From an uncultured Verrucomicrobia subdivision 3 bacterium (GTDB taxonomy: Bacteria > Verrucomicrobiota > Verrucomicrobiia > Limisphaerales > UBA11358), in contig CAIXBQ010000060.1 of assembly GCA_903917705.1 (NCBI GenBank), forward strand, positions 1 to 45,649: 45,649 nucleotides of DNA, given 5' to 3'. The position numbers were made by a program, and so were the translations under genes. Below, one piece after another: positions 35,386 to 43,750 of the stretch; the first letter of the stretch is position 1; each line of letters starts with the position of its first letter. The notes below the pieces were generated by a model. The model was not told where the DNA came from, made no database searches, and saw nothing but the letters and a program-made list of their open reading frames with translations.

Positions 35386-35862
35386 TTCACGCTGGTCGAG
35401 CTGATCCTCGTGCTCGCTTTGCTGGTGATTGTCACGTCGTTGGCGGCGCCGGCGCTGTCGAATTTTGTGCGCGGACGGGCGCTGGATTCCGAGGCGCGGC
35501 GGCTGGCGGCGCTGATGCACGCGGGCCAGAGCCGGGCGGTTTCCGAGGGCTTGCCGATGATGCTGTGGATTGACGAGAAGACCGGCAATTACGGGCTCGA
35601 AGCCGAAACGAGCGGGGTGAATGGCGACGCGAAGGCGGAAAATCTGACGGTGGATTCCACGCTGGTCGTCGCGGTGCAGAATGTCGGCGCGGCCGCGCCG
35701 GTGACGTTCAAAAATTTTCCGGCGGTCAGGTTTATGGCGGACGGCACGGTGGATGAGGACAGTCCGCAGGTGGTAAAATTGACGGACAGCGCCGGTTTTT
35801 CGCGCTGGCTCGCCTTGAATAGCGGTCGCACGGGTTATGAAATTAGCGACACTGGGAAATAG
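35290..35862 (+). CDS. gspH: Minor pseudopilin GspH with repeat-encoded leader
   Basis: This 190-residue protein begins immediately after the gspG stop. The processing site is FGFTLVELILVLALLVIVTS (Glu at +5). The leader before it is about 32 residues, and much of it is encoded by heptanucleotide repeats: three GAATTGC units give LRIANCELRI, and GAAATTC units give FEIRNSKF. The globular domain (RRLAALMHAGQSRAVSEGLP then MMLWIDEKTGNYGLE) is GspH-like. It overlaps gspI by 26 bp. Whether the long leader is really used, or translation starts later, cannot be decided from sequence. Confidence 0.88.
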   Translation: MKLRIANCELRIPPTRRTGGDSSFEIRNSKFGFTLVELILVLALLVIVTSLAAPALSNFVRGRALDSEARRLAALMHAGQSRAVSEGLPMMLWIDEKTGNYGLEAETSGVNGDAKAENLTVDSTLVVAVQNVGAAAPVTFKNFPAVRFMADGTVDEDSPQVVKLTDSAGFSRWLALNSGRTGYEISDTGK

Positions 35863-36271
35863 CCCTCGCGCGGCGCGGCGCCGTTGTCAGGCGTTCACGC
35901 TGGCCGAGGTTTTGGCGGCGATGCTGTTTCTCGCCATCGTGATCCCGGCGGCGGTCGAGGCCATGCATCTGGCGAGCCTCGCGGGCGAAGTGGCGGCGCG
36001 CAAGGGGGCGGCCGTGCGGGTGGCGGACCGGATTTTGAATGAAAGCCTGGTGACGACCAACTGGAGCAATGGCACACAGAGCGGCACGACGAGCGAGGGG
36101 CCGCTGGAATTTCGCTGGACGCTCACGAGCCAGTCGTGGCCGCAGGATTCGGCGATGGAGACGGTGACGGCGGAAGTGAAGTTTTCGGCGCAGGGCCGGG
36201 ATTATGCGGTGAAATTGAACACGCTGGTGGCCCAGCCGGGGGTGACGACGGTGAATTTAACGAAACCATGA
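35837..36271 (+). CDS. gspI: Minor pseudopilin GspI
   Basis: This 144-residue protein has a basic leader (MKLATLGNSPRAARRRCQ) and the site AFTLAEVLAAMLFLAIVIPA with Glu at +5. The C-terminal part (EFRWTLTSQSWPQDSAMETV) fits the short GspI fold, which caps the pseudopilus tip with GspJ and GspK. The gene overlaps the end of gspH by 26 bp and shares ATGA with gspJ, so translation is probably coupled. Confidence 0.85.
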   Translation: MKLATLGNSPRAARRRCQAFTLAEVLAAMLFLAIVIPAAVEAMHLASLAGEVAARKGAAVRVADRILNESLVTTNWSNGTQSGTTSEGPLEFRWTLTSQSWPQDSAMETVTAEVKFSAQGRDYAVKLNTLVAQPGVTTVNLTKP

Positions 36272-37032
36272 GATTGCGAATGACAAATTGCGAATGGCGA
36301 TTTACCTCTGCGCGCGGCGCGGCGGCGGATTCGCCATTCGCCATTCGTCATTCGAAATCCGGTTTCACGCTGGTCGAGATGATTCTCGCCATCGGCGTGG
36401 CCGCCATCGTTTTGGCGGCCGTCAACGCCGTGCTGTTCACCGCGCTCCATCTGCGCGAGGTGACCACCGACATGGTGGACGCCGCGTCGCCGCTGGATCA
36501 GACCTTCACCTATCTGCGCCGCGACTTGCAATGCGTCGTTACGCCGACCAACGGCACCAGCAAAGTCCTGTCCGGCAGCTTCCGGGTCGGCACGCTGAAC
36601 AGCACCGGCATCAGTGAGCCGGTGGCGGCGGAAATCTTCACCGCGACCGGCTCGTTGAGCTCGAGCGCGCCGTGGGCCGACATCCAGCGCGTGACCTACG
36701 GCCTGAAAAATCCCACGACCGGCACCGGCCAGCGCAATTTGTATCGCAGCGTCACGCGTAATCTTTTGGGCCTCAACGCGCCCGATGTAAAGGACCAGCT
36801 TTTGCTGAGCGGGGTGGCGAGCTTGAAATTTTCCTGCTACGACGGTTCGCGCTGGAATGACACCTGGGACACGAGCGATGTGACTTCGCTGTACACCAAT
36901 CTGCCGCTGGCCGTTCGGGTGGAAATCAAGCTGGCGGGCGGCGACGCGGCGTCGGAGCCGATTCAACTGGTGGTGCCGATTGACTCGCAATCGCGGACCA
37001 ACATGGTGCTCGCCAGCACGACCGGAAACTGA
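36268..37032 (+). CDS. gspJ: Minor pseudopilin GspJ with repeat-encoded leader
   Basis: From ATG at 36268 (overlapping the gspI stop as ATGA) the protein has 254 residues. The leader is about 31 residues, and part of it (FAIRHSK) is encoded by ATTCGCC/ATTCGCC/ATTCGTC heptamers at 36332-36358. The processing region is SGFTLVEMILAIGVAAIVLA. The large globular domain (DQTFTYLRRDLQCVV, VTYGLKNPTTGTGQRNLYRS, LPLAVRVEIKLAGGD) is typical of GspJ. A longer upstream reading through gspI is open but has no plausible start. Confidence 0.87.
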   Translation: MRLRMTNCEWRFTSARGAAADSPFAIRHSKSGFTLVEMILAIGVAAIVLAAVNAVLFTALHLREVTTDMVDAASPLDQTFTYLRRDLQCVVTPTNGTSKVLSGSFRVGTLNSTGISEPVAAEIFTATGSLSSSAPWADIQRVTYGLKNPTTGTGQRNLYRSVTRNLLGLNAPDVKDQLLLSGVASLKFSCYDGSRWNDTWDTSDVTSLYTNLPLAVRVEIKLAGGDAASEPIQLVVPIDSQSRTNMVLASTTGN

Positions 37033-37034
37033 AC

Positions 37035-38420
37035 ATGAATTTGTTGAATCCATCAACCCGATCTGCCGCCCGGCGCGAACGCGCCTCGGTGCTGATCATC
37101 GTGTTGTGGGTTTGCATCGGCCTCGTCAGCATCGCGTTGTATTTTGCGAATGCCATGACCTACGAGCTGCGCGCGTCGGACAACCGCGTCAGCGGCGTCA
37201 TGGCCGACCAGGCCATCGAGGGGGCGGCGCGCTATGTCAGCCTGGCCCTGCTAAATTATGCGACCAACGGCGCGGTGCCGGACAATACGCAGTTCAAGTG
37301 CGAGGCGGTGCCGGTGGGGGACGCGAAATTCTGGCTCATCGGCCGCGACCCGGATGAGGCCAATGCCACCGAGCCGTATTTCGGCCTGGTGGACGAGGGT
37401 GGCAAGTTGAATTTGAACAATGTCAGCACCAATGTTTTCCAGTATCTGCCGAATGTCTCGTCGGATTTCGCCGACGCCATCATGGACTGGCGCGGCACGA
37501 ACGGCATTGTCTCGCTCGATTACACGTCCCTCGGCTACGCGCCCAAATACGCGCCGTTTGAGACGGTGGATGAGTTGCGGCTCGTCTATGGCGCTACGGA
37601 GGAAATGCTGGCCGGCGAGGATTTGAACCGCAACGGCGTGCTCGATAAGAACGAAAAGGATTTGAATAGCAGCGGGGAGCTTGACCCCGGGCTGTTTGAA
37701 TATGTGACGGTTTACACGCGCGAGCCGAATTTTCATGCCGACGGCTCGTCGTTGACGAATATCAACGACGCCAAGATCAAAGTCGCCCAATTGCAGACGC
37801 TGTTTCAAAACGCCGGCACCAGCAGCGCCACGGACATGGCGAACAAGCTTTACCGCTACATCCATCCGAATCAGCAAAATCCATCCCAGGGCGTGAAAAA
37901 AATCAATGGTCAGCTGGATCTCGCTCTCCAGCTCAAGGGAATTGGTATGAGCTCCGACGATGTCGCAAAGCTCGCCGGCACCTTGACGACCAAAACCAAC
38001 ACTTACATCCGCAATCGCGTGAACGTCAATACCGCTGGCTCCGATGTGCTGACGGCCATGTTCATGGGGGCAAACATCGATGAGCAATCGGCGATCAGTG
38101 CCGCGCAGACGCTCGTCTCCTATCGCCAGCAGAATGCCAATAACCTCGGCTCCATTGCGTGGGTCATTGACGCATTGGGCAACAATAGCGATGTGGTGAA
38201 GAAACTGGCGGGTGGCGATTATCTGACCACGCGCAGCTACCAGTTCACCGCTGACATCGCGGCGGTCGGGCCGTTCGGGCGCGGTTACCGGCGGGTGAAG
38301 TTCATTTTTGATGTGAGTGACGGCTCGCCGAAAATCCTGTATCGGCAGGATTTGAGCCGGCTCGGTTGGGCGCTGGGCGAAAAAGCCCGGGAAACTTTGG
38401 TCGCGAAGGACACGCAATGA
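37035..38420 (+). CDS. gspK: Minor pseudopilin GspK-like protein
   Basis: This 461-residue protein starts 2 bp after gspJ. A basic leader precedes a hydrophobic helix (ASVLIIVLWVCIGLVSIALY) without the Glu at +5, as is normal for GspK. The body contains FGLVDEGGKLNLNNVSTNVF, two helix-hairpin-helix-like SAM-type regions (FADAIMDWRG and NRVNVNTAGSDVLTAMFMG) and a calcium-loop-like DLNRNGVLDKNE with a second DLNSSGELD directly after. GspK sits at the pseudopilus tip. It is larger than most E. coli-type relatives (about 320). It shares ATGA with the next gene. Confidence 0.88.
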   Translation: MNLLNPSTRSAARRERASVLIIVLWVCIGLVSIALYFANAMTYELRASDNRVSGVMADQAIEGAARYVSLALLNYATNGAVPDNTQFKCEAVPVGDAKFWLIGRDPDEANATEPYFGLVDEGGKLNLNNVSTNVFQYLPNVSSDFADAIMDWRGTNGIVSLDYTSLGYAPKYAPFETVDELRLVYGATEEMLAGEDLNRNGVLDKNEKDLNSSGELDPGLFEYVTVYTREPNFHADGSSLTNINDAKIKVAQLQTLFQNAGTSSATDMANKLYRYIHPNQQNPSQGVKKINGQLDLALQLKGIGMSSDDVAKLAGTLTTKTNTYIRNRVNVNTAGSDVLTAMFMGANIDEQSAISAAQTLVSYRQQNANNLGSIAWVIDALGNNSDVVKKLAGGDYLTTRSYQFTADIAAVGPFGRGYRRVKFIFDVSDGSPKILYRQDLSRLGWALGEKARETLVAKDTQ

Positions 38421-39874
38421 AATCTGATTTCAAATTCAAACTCGGCGGGCCGAAAAAGCTGGTGACGGTGCTCGGCCTCGCGCTCGACGGCGCCCGGCTC
38501 GACGGCGTGGTGTTGCGCCGCACCAACGGCTCGCTCGCCGTGCTGCAGAGTTTTTCCGCCACCCTGGCGCTCGACCCCCTCACCGCCGCGCCGGAGCTCG
38601 TCGGTCGCGAAATCCGCAACCAGCTCGACGCTGCCGGCGTGCGCGAGCGCCACTGTGTTTTCGGCGTGCCGCTGAAATGGGTTTTGACGGCGCAAACGGA
38701 ATTGCCGCCGCTGCCGGCGGCGGACGCGGACAGCCTCTTGCAGCTCGAGGCGGAAAAGGGATTTCATTCCGACGTGGCGACTTTGCAGATTTCCGATTCG
38801 CGCAGTCCGCTGGCGGACGGCAAACAGAATGTCTTGCTCGCGGGTATTCCCGGCACGCACATCGCGGCGCTGGAAAAAATCCTGGCGTCGGCGAAGTTGA
38901 AGCCGGTCAGTTTTGCGCTCGGCCTTTCCGCGCTCCAGTTTGCCGGCGACGAAAAATCCGGTGGCGTTCTCGCCTTGGCGATCGGCGAGAGCCATGTCGG
39001 CCTGCAAATCACGGCCGGCGGCGGCGTGGTGGCCCTGCGCGCGCTCGAGGGCGCGCTGACGGACGAAGGCGGGCGGCGGGCGCTGCTCGCAGATGTCGTG
39101 GCGCGAGAGACGCGCGTCACCCTTGGCCAGCTGCCGGGCGGATTGCGCGACGCGGTGAAGCGCATCCGGGTTTTTGGCCCCCGCGAGCAGGCGCGTCAGC
39201 TGGCCGATGCCATGGAAGCGCGCTTTGCGCCGATGGGCTTGAAAATCGAGGTGGTCGCCGGTTACGCGGCGGATGAGTTTGGCGTGTCGCTGCCGGTGGA
39301 GGCATCGCTGTCGGCGGCGTTCAGCCTCGCCGCCCGGCTTTTGACGGGCTCGCCGCCGGCTTTTGAATTTCTGCCCCCGAAGCCGAACTTTATCGAGCAA
39401 TTCGCCACCAAATATTCCTCCGGCCGTTTGCGCACGACCGGCGCGGTGGTGGGTGGCGTCGTGGCGGTTTTTCTCGGGCTGTTTATGTTCCAGCAGGTCC
39501 AGCTCTGGCATTATCGGTCGCAGTGGTCGCAGATGTCGGCGAAGGTCGGCCAGCTCCAAGTGATTCAGGATAACATCCGGCAGTATCGTGCCTGGTATGA
39601 CGGCTCATTCAAAAATCTCGCCATTCTGCGGCTCTTGTCGGTGGCGTTCCCGGATGACGGCTCCGTGACGGCGAAAAACATCGAGGTGCGCGACGGCAAC
39701 ACAGTGACCTGCTCCGGTACGGCGCGCGACAGTTCGGCGGTGCTGGCGGTGGAATCAAAATTGAGCGCACTGCCGGGCATTTCTGGGGTGCATCGCGAAC
39801 AAAGCCGTGGCAAGGCGCCGATGCAATTTGTGTTAAGCTTCAAATTTAACAATGGAGGCGGCAATGAAAATTAA
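38417..39874 (+). CDS. gspL: GspL-like (PilM-PilN type) assembly protein
   Basis: From ATG at 38417 the protein has 485 residues. The N-terminal ~330 residues have a PilM/GspL actin-like fold (LGLALDGARLDGVVLRR, LLQLEAEKGFHSDVATLQIS, LALAIGESHVGLQI). One membrane helix follows (TTGAVVGGVVAVFLGLFMFQ), then a periplasmic PilN/GspL ferredoxin-like part (LSVAFPDDGSVTAKNIEVRD, TVTCSGTARDSSAVLAVESK). It thus combines cytoplasmic GspE-binding and periplasmic functions in one chain, as GspL does. It shares ATGA with gspK and overlaps the next gene slightly. Confidence 0.85.
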   Translation: MKSDFKFKLGGPKKLVTVLGLALDGARLDGVVLRRTNGSLAVLQSFSATLALDPLTAAPELVGREIRNQLDAAGVRERHCVFGVPLKWVLTAQTELPPLPAADADSLLQLEAEKGFHSDVATLQISDSRSPLADGKQNVLLAGIPGTHIAALEKILASAKLKPVSFALGLSALQFAGDEKSGGVLALAIGESHVGLQITAGGGVVALRALEGALTDEGGRRALLADVVARETRVTLGQLPGGLRDAVKRIRVFGPREQARQLADAMEARFAPMGLKIEVVAGYAADEFGVSLPVEASLSAAFSLAARLLTGSPPAFEFLPPKPNFIEQFATKYSSGRLRTTGAVVGGVVAVFLGLFMFQQVQLWHYRSQWSQMSAKVGQLQVIQDNIRQYRAWYDGSFKNLAILRLLSVAFPDDGSVTAKNIEVRDGNTVTCSGTARDSSAVLAVESKLSALPGISGVHREQSRGKAPMQFVLSFKFNNGGGNEN

Positions 39875-40400
39875 GAATCGTCAGGAATTTCTCGTGGTGC
39901 TGACCATCGCGGCGTTTGCGCTGCTGGTCGGGGTGAACTTCATCCTCACGCCGCTGGCTGGCTGGTGGTCGGCGCGGCAGGCGCAGATTAAAAATCTGAG
40001 CGACGCCGTGCGCGACGGAAAAAAACTGATGGCGCGCGAATCCAGCATCCGCGGCCGCTGGCAGGAGATGACGGCGAACGCGCTGCCGGCGAACACTTCG
40101 CTGGCGGAGCAAAAGCTTTTGACGGCGGTTGACGGCTGGTCGCGCAGCAGTGGCGCGGAGGTGACGAGCCTGATGCCGCAGTGGAAAAATGAGTCCACGA
40201 ATTATCTGACGCTGACCTGCCGCGTGGAGACTTCGGGCAACCTCGGTACCCTGAGCCGTTTTCTTTATGACCTGGAACATGGGCCGATGGCCCTCCGGCT
40301 GGATTCGCTGGAGCTGAGCGCCCGCGACAAGGAGGGGCAGCAAATGACTTTGAGCACGGAAATCAACGGGCTGGCCCTTGTTCAGCCGGAAAAAAAATGA
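39864..40400 (+). CDS. gspM: GspM/PilO-like inner-membrane protein
   Basis: A strong GGAGGCGG (39856-39863 area) immediately precedes ATG 39864, so this start is preferred over 39852, giving 178 residues. A single membrane helix (FLVVLTIAAFALLVGVNFIL) near the N-terminus is followed by a coiled coil and a PilO/GspM-type ferredoxin-like domain (NYLTLTCRVETSGNLGTLSR then FLYDLEHGP). It partners GspL in the inner-membrane platform. It overlaps the end of gspL by 11 bp and shares ATGA with the next gene. Confidence 0.82.
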   Translation: MKIKNRQEFLVVLTIAAFALLVGVNFILTPLAGWWSARQAQIKNLSDAVRDGKKLMARESSIRGRWQEMTANALPANTSLAEQKLLTAVDGWSRSSGAEVTSLMPQWKNESTNYLTLTCRVETSGNLGTLSRFLYDLEHGPMALRLDSLELSARDKEGQQMTLSTEINGLALVQPEKK

Positions 40401-41011
40401 AACTGCCACGCATGAAAATCATTCTGGCGCTCGCCTTGGCGGGCGGCCTGGGCGCGTTTGCCCAGACGAACGGCAGCAAGATTCCCGGGGGGACGGATTA
40501 TTCGGCCTTCAGCCGGTTCGTCACGGACCGGAATATTTTTGACCCGAACCGGCAGCCGCATTACACATCAAGTCGGACGCGGACGCCGACCCGCACCACG
40601 CGCACTCATTCGACCTCCGCGCCGGCGTTCACCCTGGTCGGCACGATGAGCTACGAAAAGGGGCTGTTCGCCTTTTTCAGCGGGAATAATGCGGATTTGA
40701 AAAAAGTGTTGCCGGTCGCGGAATATATCGCCGGTTACCGGGTGACGGAAATCACGCCGGGCCGCGTGACCCTGGCATCCACCAACCAGCCGGGGGGGGT
40801 GCATTTGAGTGTCGGCGATGTGATGCGCCTGGAAGGTGGAAAATGGGAATTGTCTGGCAAGGGCGAGGTGCCCGCTGGGGACAGCTTCAGCGTGGCGGAG
40901 ACGCCCGGCTCATCCAGCGGTGAACCTGTGGCCGCCGCCCCCACCTCCGCCGCGGAACCGAACGATGTTTTGAAACGACTCATGGAAAAACGAGAAAAGG
41001 AAACACAATGA
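40397..41011 (+). CDS. GspC/PilP-like periplasmic connector protein
   Basis: This 204-residue protein has a hydrophobic N-terminus (MKIILALALAGGLGAFA) that looks like a signal peptide rather than a membrane anchor. A conserved word FVTDRNIFDPNRQPH is followed by a Thr/Arg-rich linker. A small beta domain then reads FTLVGTMSYEKGLFAFFSGN and GYRVTEITPGRVTLASTNQP, resembling the homology region of GspC and PilP that touches the secretin N0 domain. The C-terminus is charged and low in complexity. Position directly before the secretin genes supports the role. It overlaps both neighbours by 4 bp. Confidence 0.7.
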   Translation: MKLPRMKIILALALAGGLGAFAQTNGSKIPGGTDYSAFSRFVTDRNIFDPNRQPHYTSSRTRTPTRTTRTHSTSAPAFTLVGTMSYEKGLFAFFSGNNADLKKVLPVAEYIAGYRVTEITPGRVTLASTNQPGGVHLSVGDVMRLEGGKWELSGKGEVPAGDSFSVAETPGSSSGEPVAAAPTSAAEPNDVLKRLMEKREKETQ

Positions 41012-42450
41012 AAAAAATTATCTTAAGCCTGATAACCCTTGGCTTTGCGGGACTGCTGGTTGCCGCCATCGCTCAAGACGCGCCCGGCGGCAACAATCCG
41101 CCGCCGCCGCCCGGCGGCGACGTGGGTCCGGATGCCGGCGGCCCCCCCACGCCACCGCCCGACACGGGCGGCCAGCCGCCGAATGCGCCTGGTCAGCCCC
41201 CCGCCGATACCGTCACAAATGATCTGTCGGCTCTTGAAATCCTGGCGCAGGCGGTCCTCAACGCCGGAGCCGGAGCCACCAACGCCGGGCCGGCGGTCAT
41301 TGTGCCGGCCACGGGCAAAAATGCGCCCGCCGAAAGTTTCGAGTCAAACTTCATGCCCCCGGTGACCGGCACGAACGTGGACGAGCTGCGGCTGAATTTC
41401 CGCAATGCGCCGCTGGAGATGGTGCTGAATTATCTGAGCGACGCGGCGGGCTTCATCATCGTGCTGGACACCCGCGTCAACGGCAATGTCAGCGTCATCA
41501 GCAGCCATCCCATGACCCGCAATGAGGCGGTGGACCTGCTGAATTCGGTTTTGAACAAAAACGGCTATGCCGCCATCCGCAACGGGCGCACGCTGACCAT
41601 TGTGGACAAGAATGAGGCGAAGACGCGGGATATTCCCGTGAAAAGTGGCAACAAGCCCGACGAGATACCGAACAACGCGGAGATCGTCACGCAGATCATT
41701 CCCATCCGTTTTGTCGAGGCGCGGCAGCTGGTTTCGGATTTGACCTCGTTTGTCTCCCCGCAGGCCACCGTCGTGGCGAATGAGGCAGGCAACTCCGTGG
41801 TCATCACCGACACGCAGTCCAACATCCGGCACCTGATGGAGATCATCAAGGCCATTGACGACAGCGCGGAGGCGGAGACGGAAATCCAGGTGTTCCGCCT
41901 GAAATACGCCAATCCGGCTGATGTCGCTTCGGAGCTGGCCAGCGTTTTCCCCAGCAGCTCTTCCGGTAGCACCGCGCAGGCCCCGACCCGTTTCGGTGGC
42001 GGCCGTGGCGGCGGCGGTCCGGGTGGTTTTTTTGCCCAGATGATGGGCGGCGGTCAGAGCGGCGGCGGTTCCAACGACCGCGTCAAAAAGGCGACTCAGG
42101 TCACCGCTGTGGCCGATACCCGCATCCAGGCCGTCATCGTGACGGCGCCGAAGGATTTGATGATGGAAATCGCGGGCATGATGCGGGACCTGGATGTGCC
42201 TTCCGAACGGGATCAGGATGTGTATGTTTTCCAGATGAAAAACGGCGATCCGCAGCAGGCGGTGCAGGTGCTGCAAAACATGTTCGGGAGCAGCAGTTCG
42301 TCGCGCAGCGGCACCAGCTCGTCGCAAAACAGCGCACTCATGCAACGGCAGGTAAACGCCACCACCTCGATGGGCACAACCAGTACCAGCAGCGGCATCG
42401 GCAGCTCGGGCGGCAGCAGCGGTCGTGGCGGCGGCGGACCGCAGTTCTAA
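41008..42450 (+). CDS. gspD: Secretin N-terminal ring protein (GspD N0-N3 part)
   Basis: This 480-residue protein has a signal peptide, a Pro/Gly-rich stretch (about 25-70), then secretin ring domains. N0 is at about 125-200 (LRLNFRNAPLEMVLNYLSDA). N1 is at about 228-284 (IPIRFVEARQLVSDLTSFVS). N2 is at about 293-398, interrupted by a Gly-rich insert. The first half of N3 follows at about 404-427 (VYVFQMKNGDPQQAVQVLQN). It then ends in a Ser/Gly/Thr-rich tail. No secretin beta-barrel is present; that domain and the second half of N3 are in the next gene, 34 bp away. It should form the periplasmic vestibule of the outer-membrane channel. Confidence 0.85.
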   Translation: MKKIILSLITLGFAGLLVAAIAQDAPGGNNPPPPPGGDVGPDAGGPPTPPPDTGGQPPNAPGQPPADTVTNDLSALEILAQAVLNAGAGATNAGPAVIVPATGKNAPAESFESNFMPPVTGTNVDELRLNFRNAPLEMVLNYLSDAAGFIIVLDTRVNGNVSVISSHPMTRNEAVDLLNSVLNKNGYAAIRNGRTLTIVDKNEAKTRDIPVKSGNKPDEIPNNAEIVTQIIPIRFVEARQLVSDLTSFVSPQATVVANEAGNSVVITDTQSNIRHLMEIIKAIDDSAEAETEIQVFRLKYANPADVASELASVFPSSSSGSTAQAPTRFGGGRGGGGPGGFFAQMMGGGQSGGGSNDRVKKATQVTAVADTRIQAVIVTAPKDLMMEIAGMMRDLDVPSERDQDVYVFQMKNGDPQQAVQVLQNMFGSSSSSRSGTSSSQNSALMQRQVNATTSMGTTSTSSGIGSSGGSSGRGGGGPQF

Positions 42451-42484
42451 CCAGCGGTAATCTTTTCGATAAAAAAGGTAAATT

Positions 42485-43729
42485 ATGAAAACAAATTTTC
42501 TCGTGAAACCTCTCGCCAGTATGCTGGCAATTCTGCTTGGTGCCACGCTGGTAGCCCACGCGCAGCGCGGCGGTGGTGGTGGCTTTGGCGGTTTCGGCGG
42601 CTTCGGTGGCTTTGGCGGTGGTGGCGGCGGCAACACTCGCAGTTCCACCTCCGGCAATAGCGGCCAATATAACAACAATGGCACGGTGGGCAGCGCGGTT
42701 ATTTCCGTGGATCCGGTGACGCACAACATCATGGTCATCGCCGACAAGGCGACCAGTGAGCAGATCAAAAAGGTGCTCGCCAGCCTTGACGCGCCCGAGC
42801 CGCAGGTGCTCATCAAGGTGGTGTTCATGGAAGTCCAGCGCAACGACGACCTCGACATCGGCATCGAGGGCGGCTGGACGAAGGGTATTGGCGACAACCT
42901 GGCCGGCAGCGCGGCCAACGCCTTCGGCCTTGCCGGCGCCAACTCGGTGGTCACAAATTTCAACGGCATGGGCCAGCCGATGGCTGCGGCCTTGTCGCCC
43001 AATTCCGGTTCGCCGAACGGGTTTTACCAGATCGTCGGCAAGGACTTTCAGGCGACCCTGAAGGCGATTGCGGTGGCGGGCAAATCGCAGATCCTGTCGC
43101 GCCCGTCCATTCTGGCGCGGGACGGCCAGATGGCGGAGATCGTCGTCGGCCAGAGCGTCTATCTGCCGAGCGGCGTCAGTTTTGCCTCCGTCGGCAACAC
43201 GGCCAGCACCATTCCCACCATCAACGGCAGCTATCAGAATGTCGGCATCCAGCTGGACGTCACGCCGTTCATCGGGGCGAACAGTTTGGTGCAGATGATT
43301 CTCCAGCCGCAGATCACCTCCATTGATACCGCGTCGCCCGGCCAGGTCATCGAGGGCGGTAGCCTCATTTCGTCCGCCGTGTATGCGCCCAACATCAACA
43401 AGCGCTCGGCCAACACCGTCGTGGTCACGCCCGACGGGCAGCCGGTCGTCATCGGCGGCCTCATCTCCGGCAACAAATCCGCCAGCGACAGCAAGGTGCC
43501 GATCCTCGGCGACATTCCTTTGCTCGGCATGCTGTTCAAGTCCAGCAGCAAGAGCGCGAACAAGACCGAGTTGCTGATGTTCCTTACGCCGCACATCGTC
43601 CAGGCGCCCGCGCAGCTCGCCGCCTTGGCTGGCGTCGAAATGCGCCAGACCCCTGTCCTCACCAATTCCGTCACGGAACAGGAATTGGACCAGTATCTTG
43701 AACGCGTGCCGGTGAAGAAGAAAAAATAG
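42485..43729 (+). CDS. gspD: Secretin channel protein (GspD half-N3 plus beta-barrel)
   Basis: This 414-residue protein has its own signal peptide (MKTNFLVKPLASMLAILLGA ... AHAQ) and a Gly/Phe-rich linker at 28-50. Residues 70-102 (AVISVDPVTHNIMVIADKAT then EQIKKVLASLD) match the second half of an N3 ring domain. Residues about 106-385 are the secretin domain, with SRPSILARDGQMAEIVVGQS, the TPFIG strand region, VVTPDGQPVVIGGLI and the signature VPILGDIPLLGMLFKS. It forms the outer-membrane pore. The basic tail VPVKKKK is unusual. It is not a simple frameshift of the preceding gene, because it has its own export signal and a separate start. Confidence 0.9.
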   Translation: MKTNFLVKPLASMLAILLGATLVAHAQRGGGGGFGGFGGFGGFGGGGGGNTRSSTSGNSGQYNNNGTVGSAVISVDPVTHNIMVIADKATSEQIKKVLASLDAPEPQVLIKVVFMEVQRNDDLDIGIEGGWTKGIGDNLAGSAANAFGLAGANSVVTNFNGMGQPMAAALSPNSGSPNGFYQIVGKDFQATLKAIAVAGKSQILSRPSILARDGQMAEIVVGQSVYLPSGVSFASVGNTASTIPTINGSYQNVGIQLDVTPFIGANSLVQMILQPQITSIDTASPGQVIEGGSLISSAVYAPNINKRSANTVVVTPDGQPVVIGGLISGNKSASDSKVPILGDIPLLGMLFKSSSKSANKTELLMFLTPHIVQAPAQLAALAGVEMRQTPVLTNSVTEQELDQYLERVPVKKKK

Positions 43730-43750
43730 TCCCCCGTCTGTTGACCCGTC

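Noticed and set aside
36136..37032. Longer GspJ start within gspI
   Set aside because: The extension lacks a start context and export signal and would overlap gspI heavily; ATG 36268 overlaps the gspI stop as ATGA and fits the operon.
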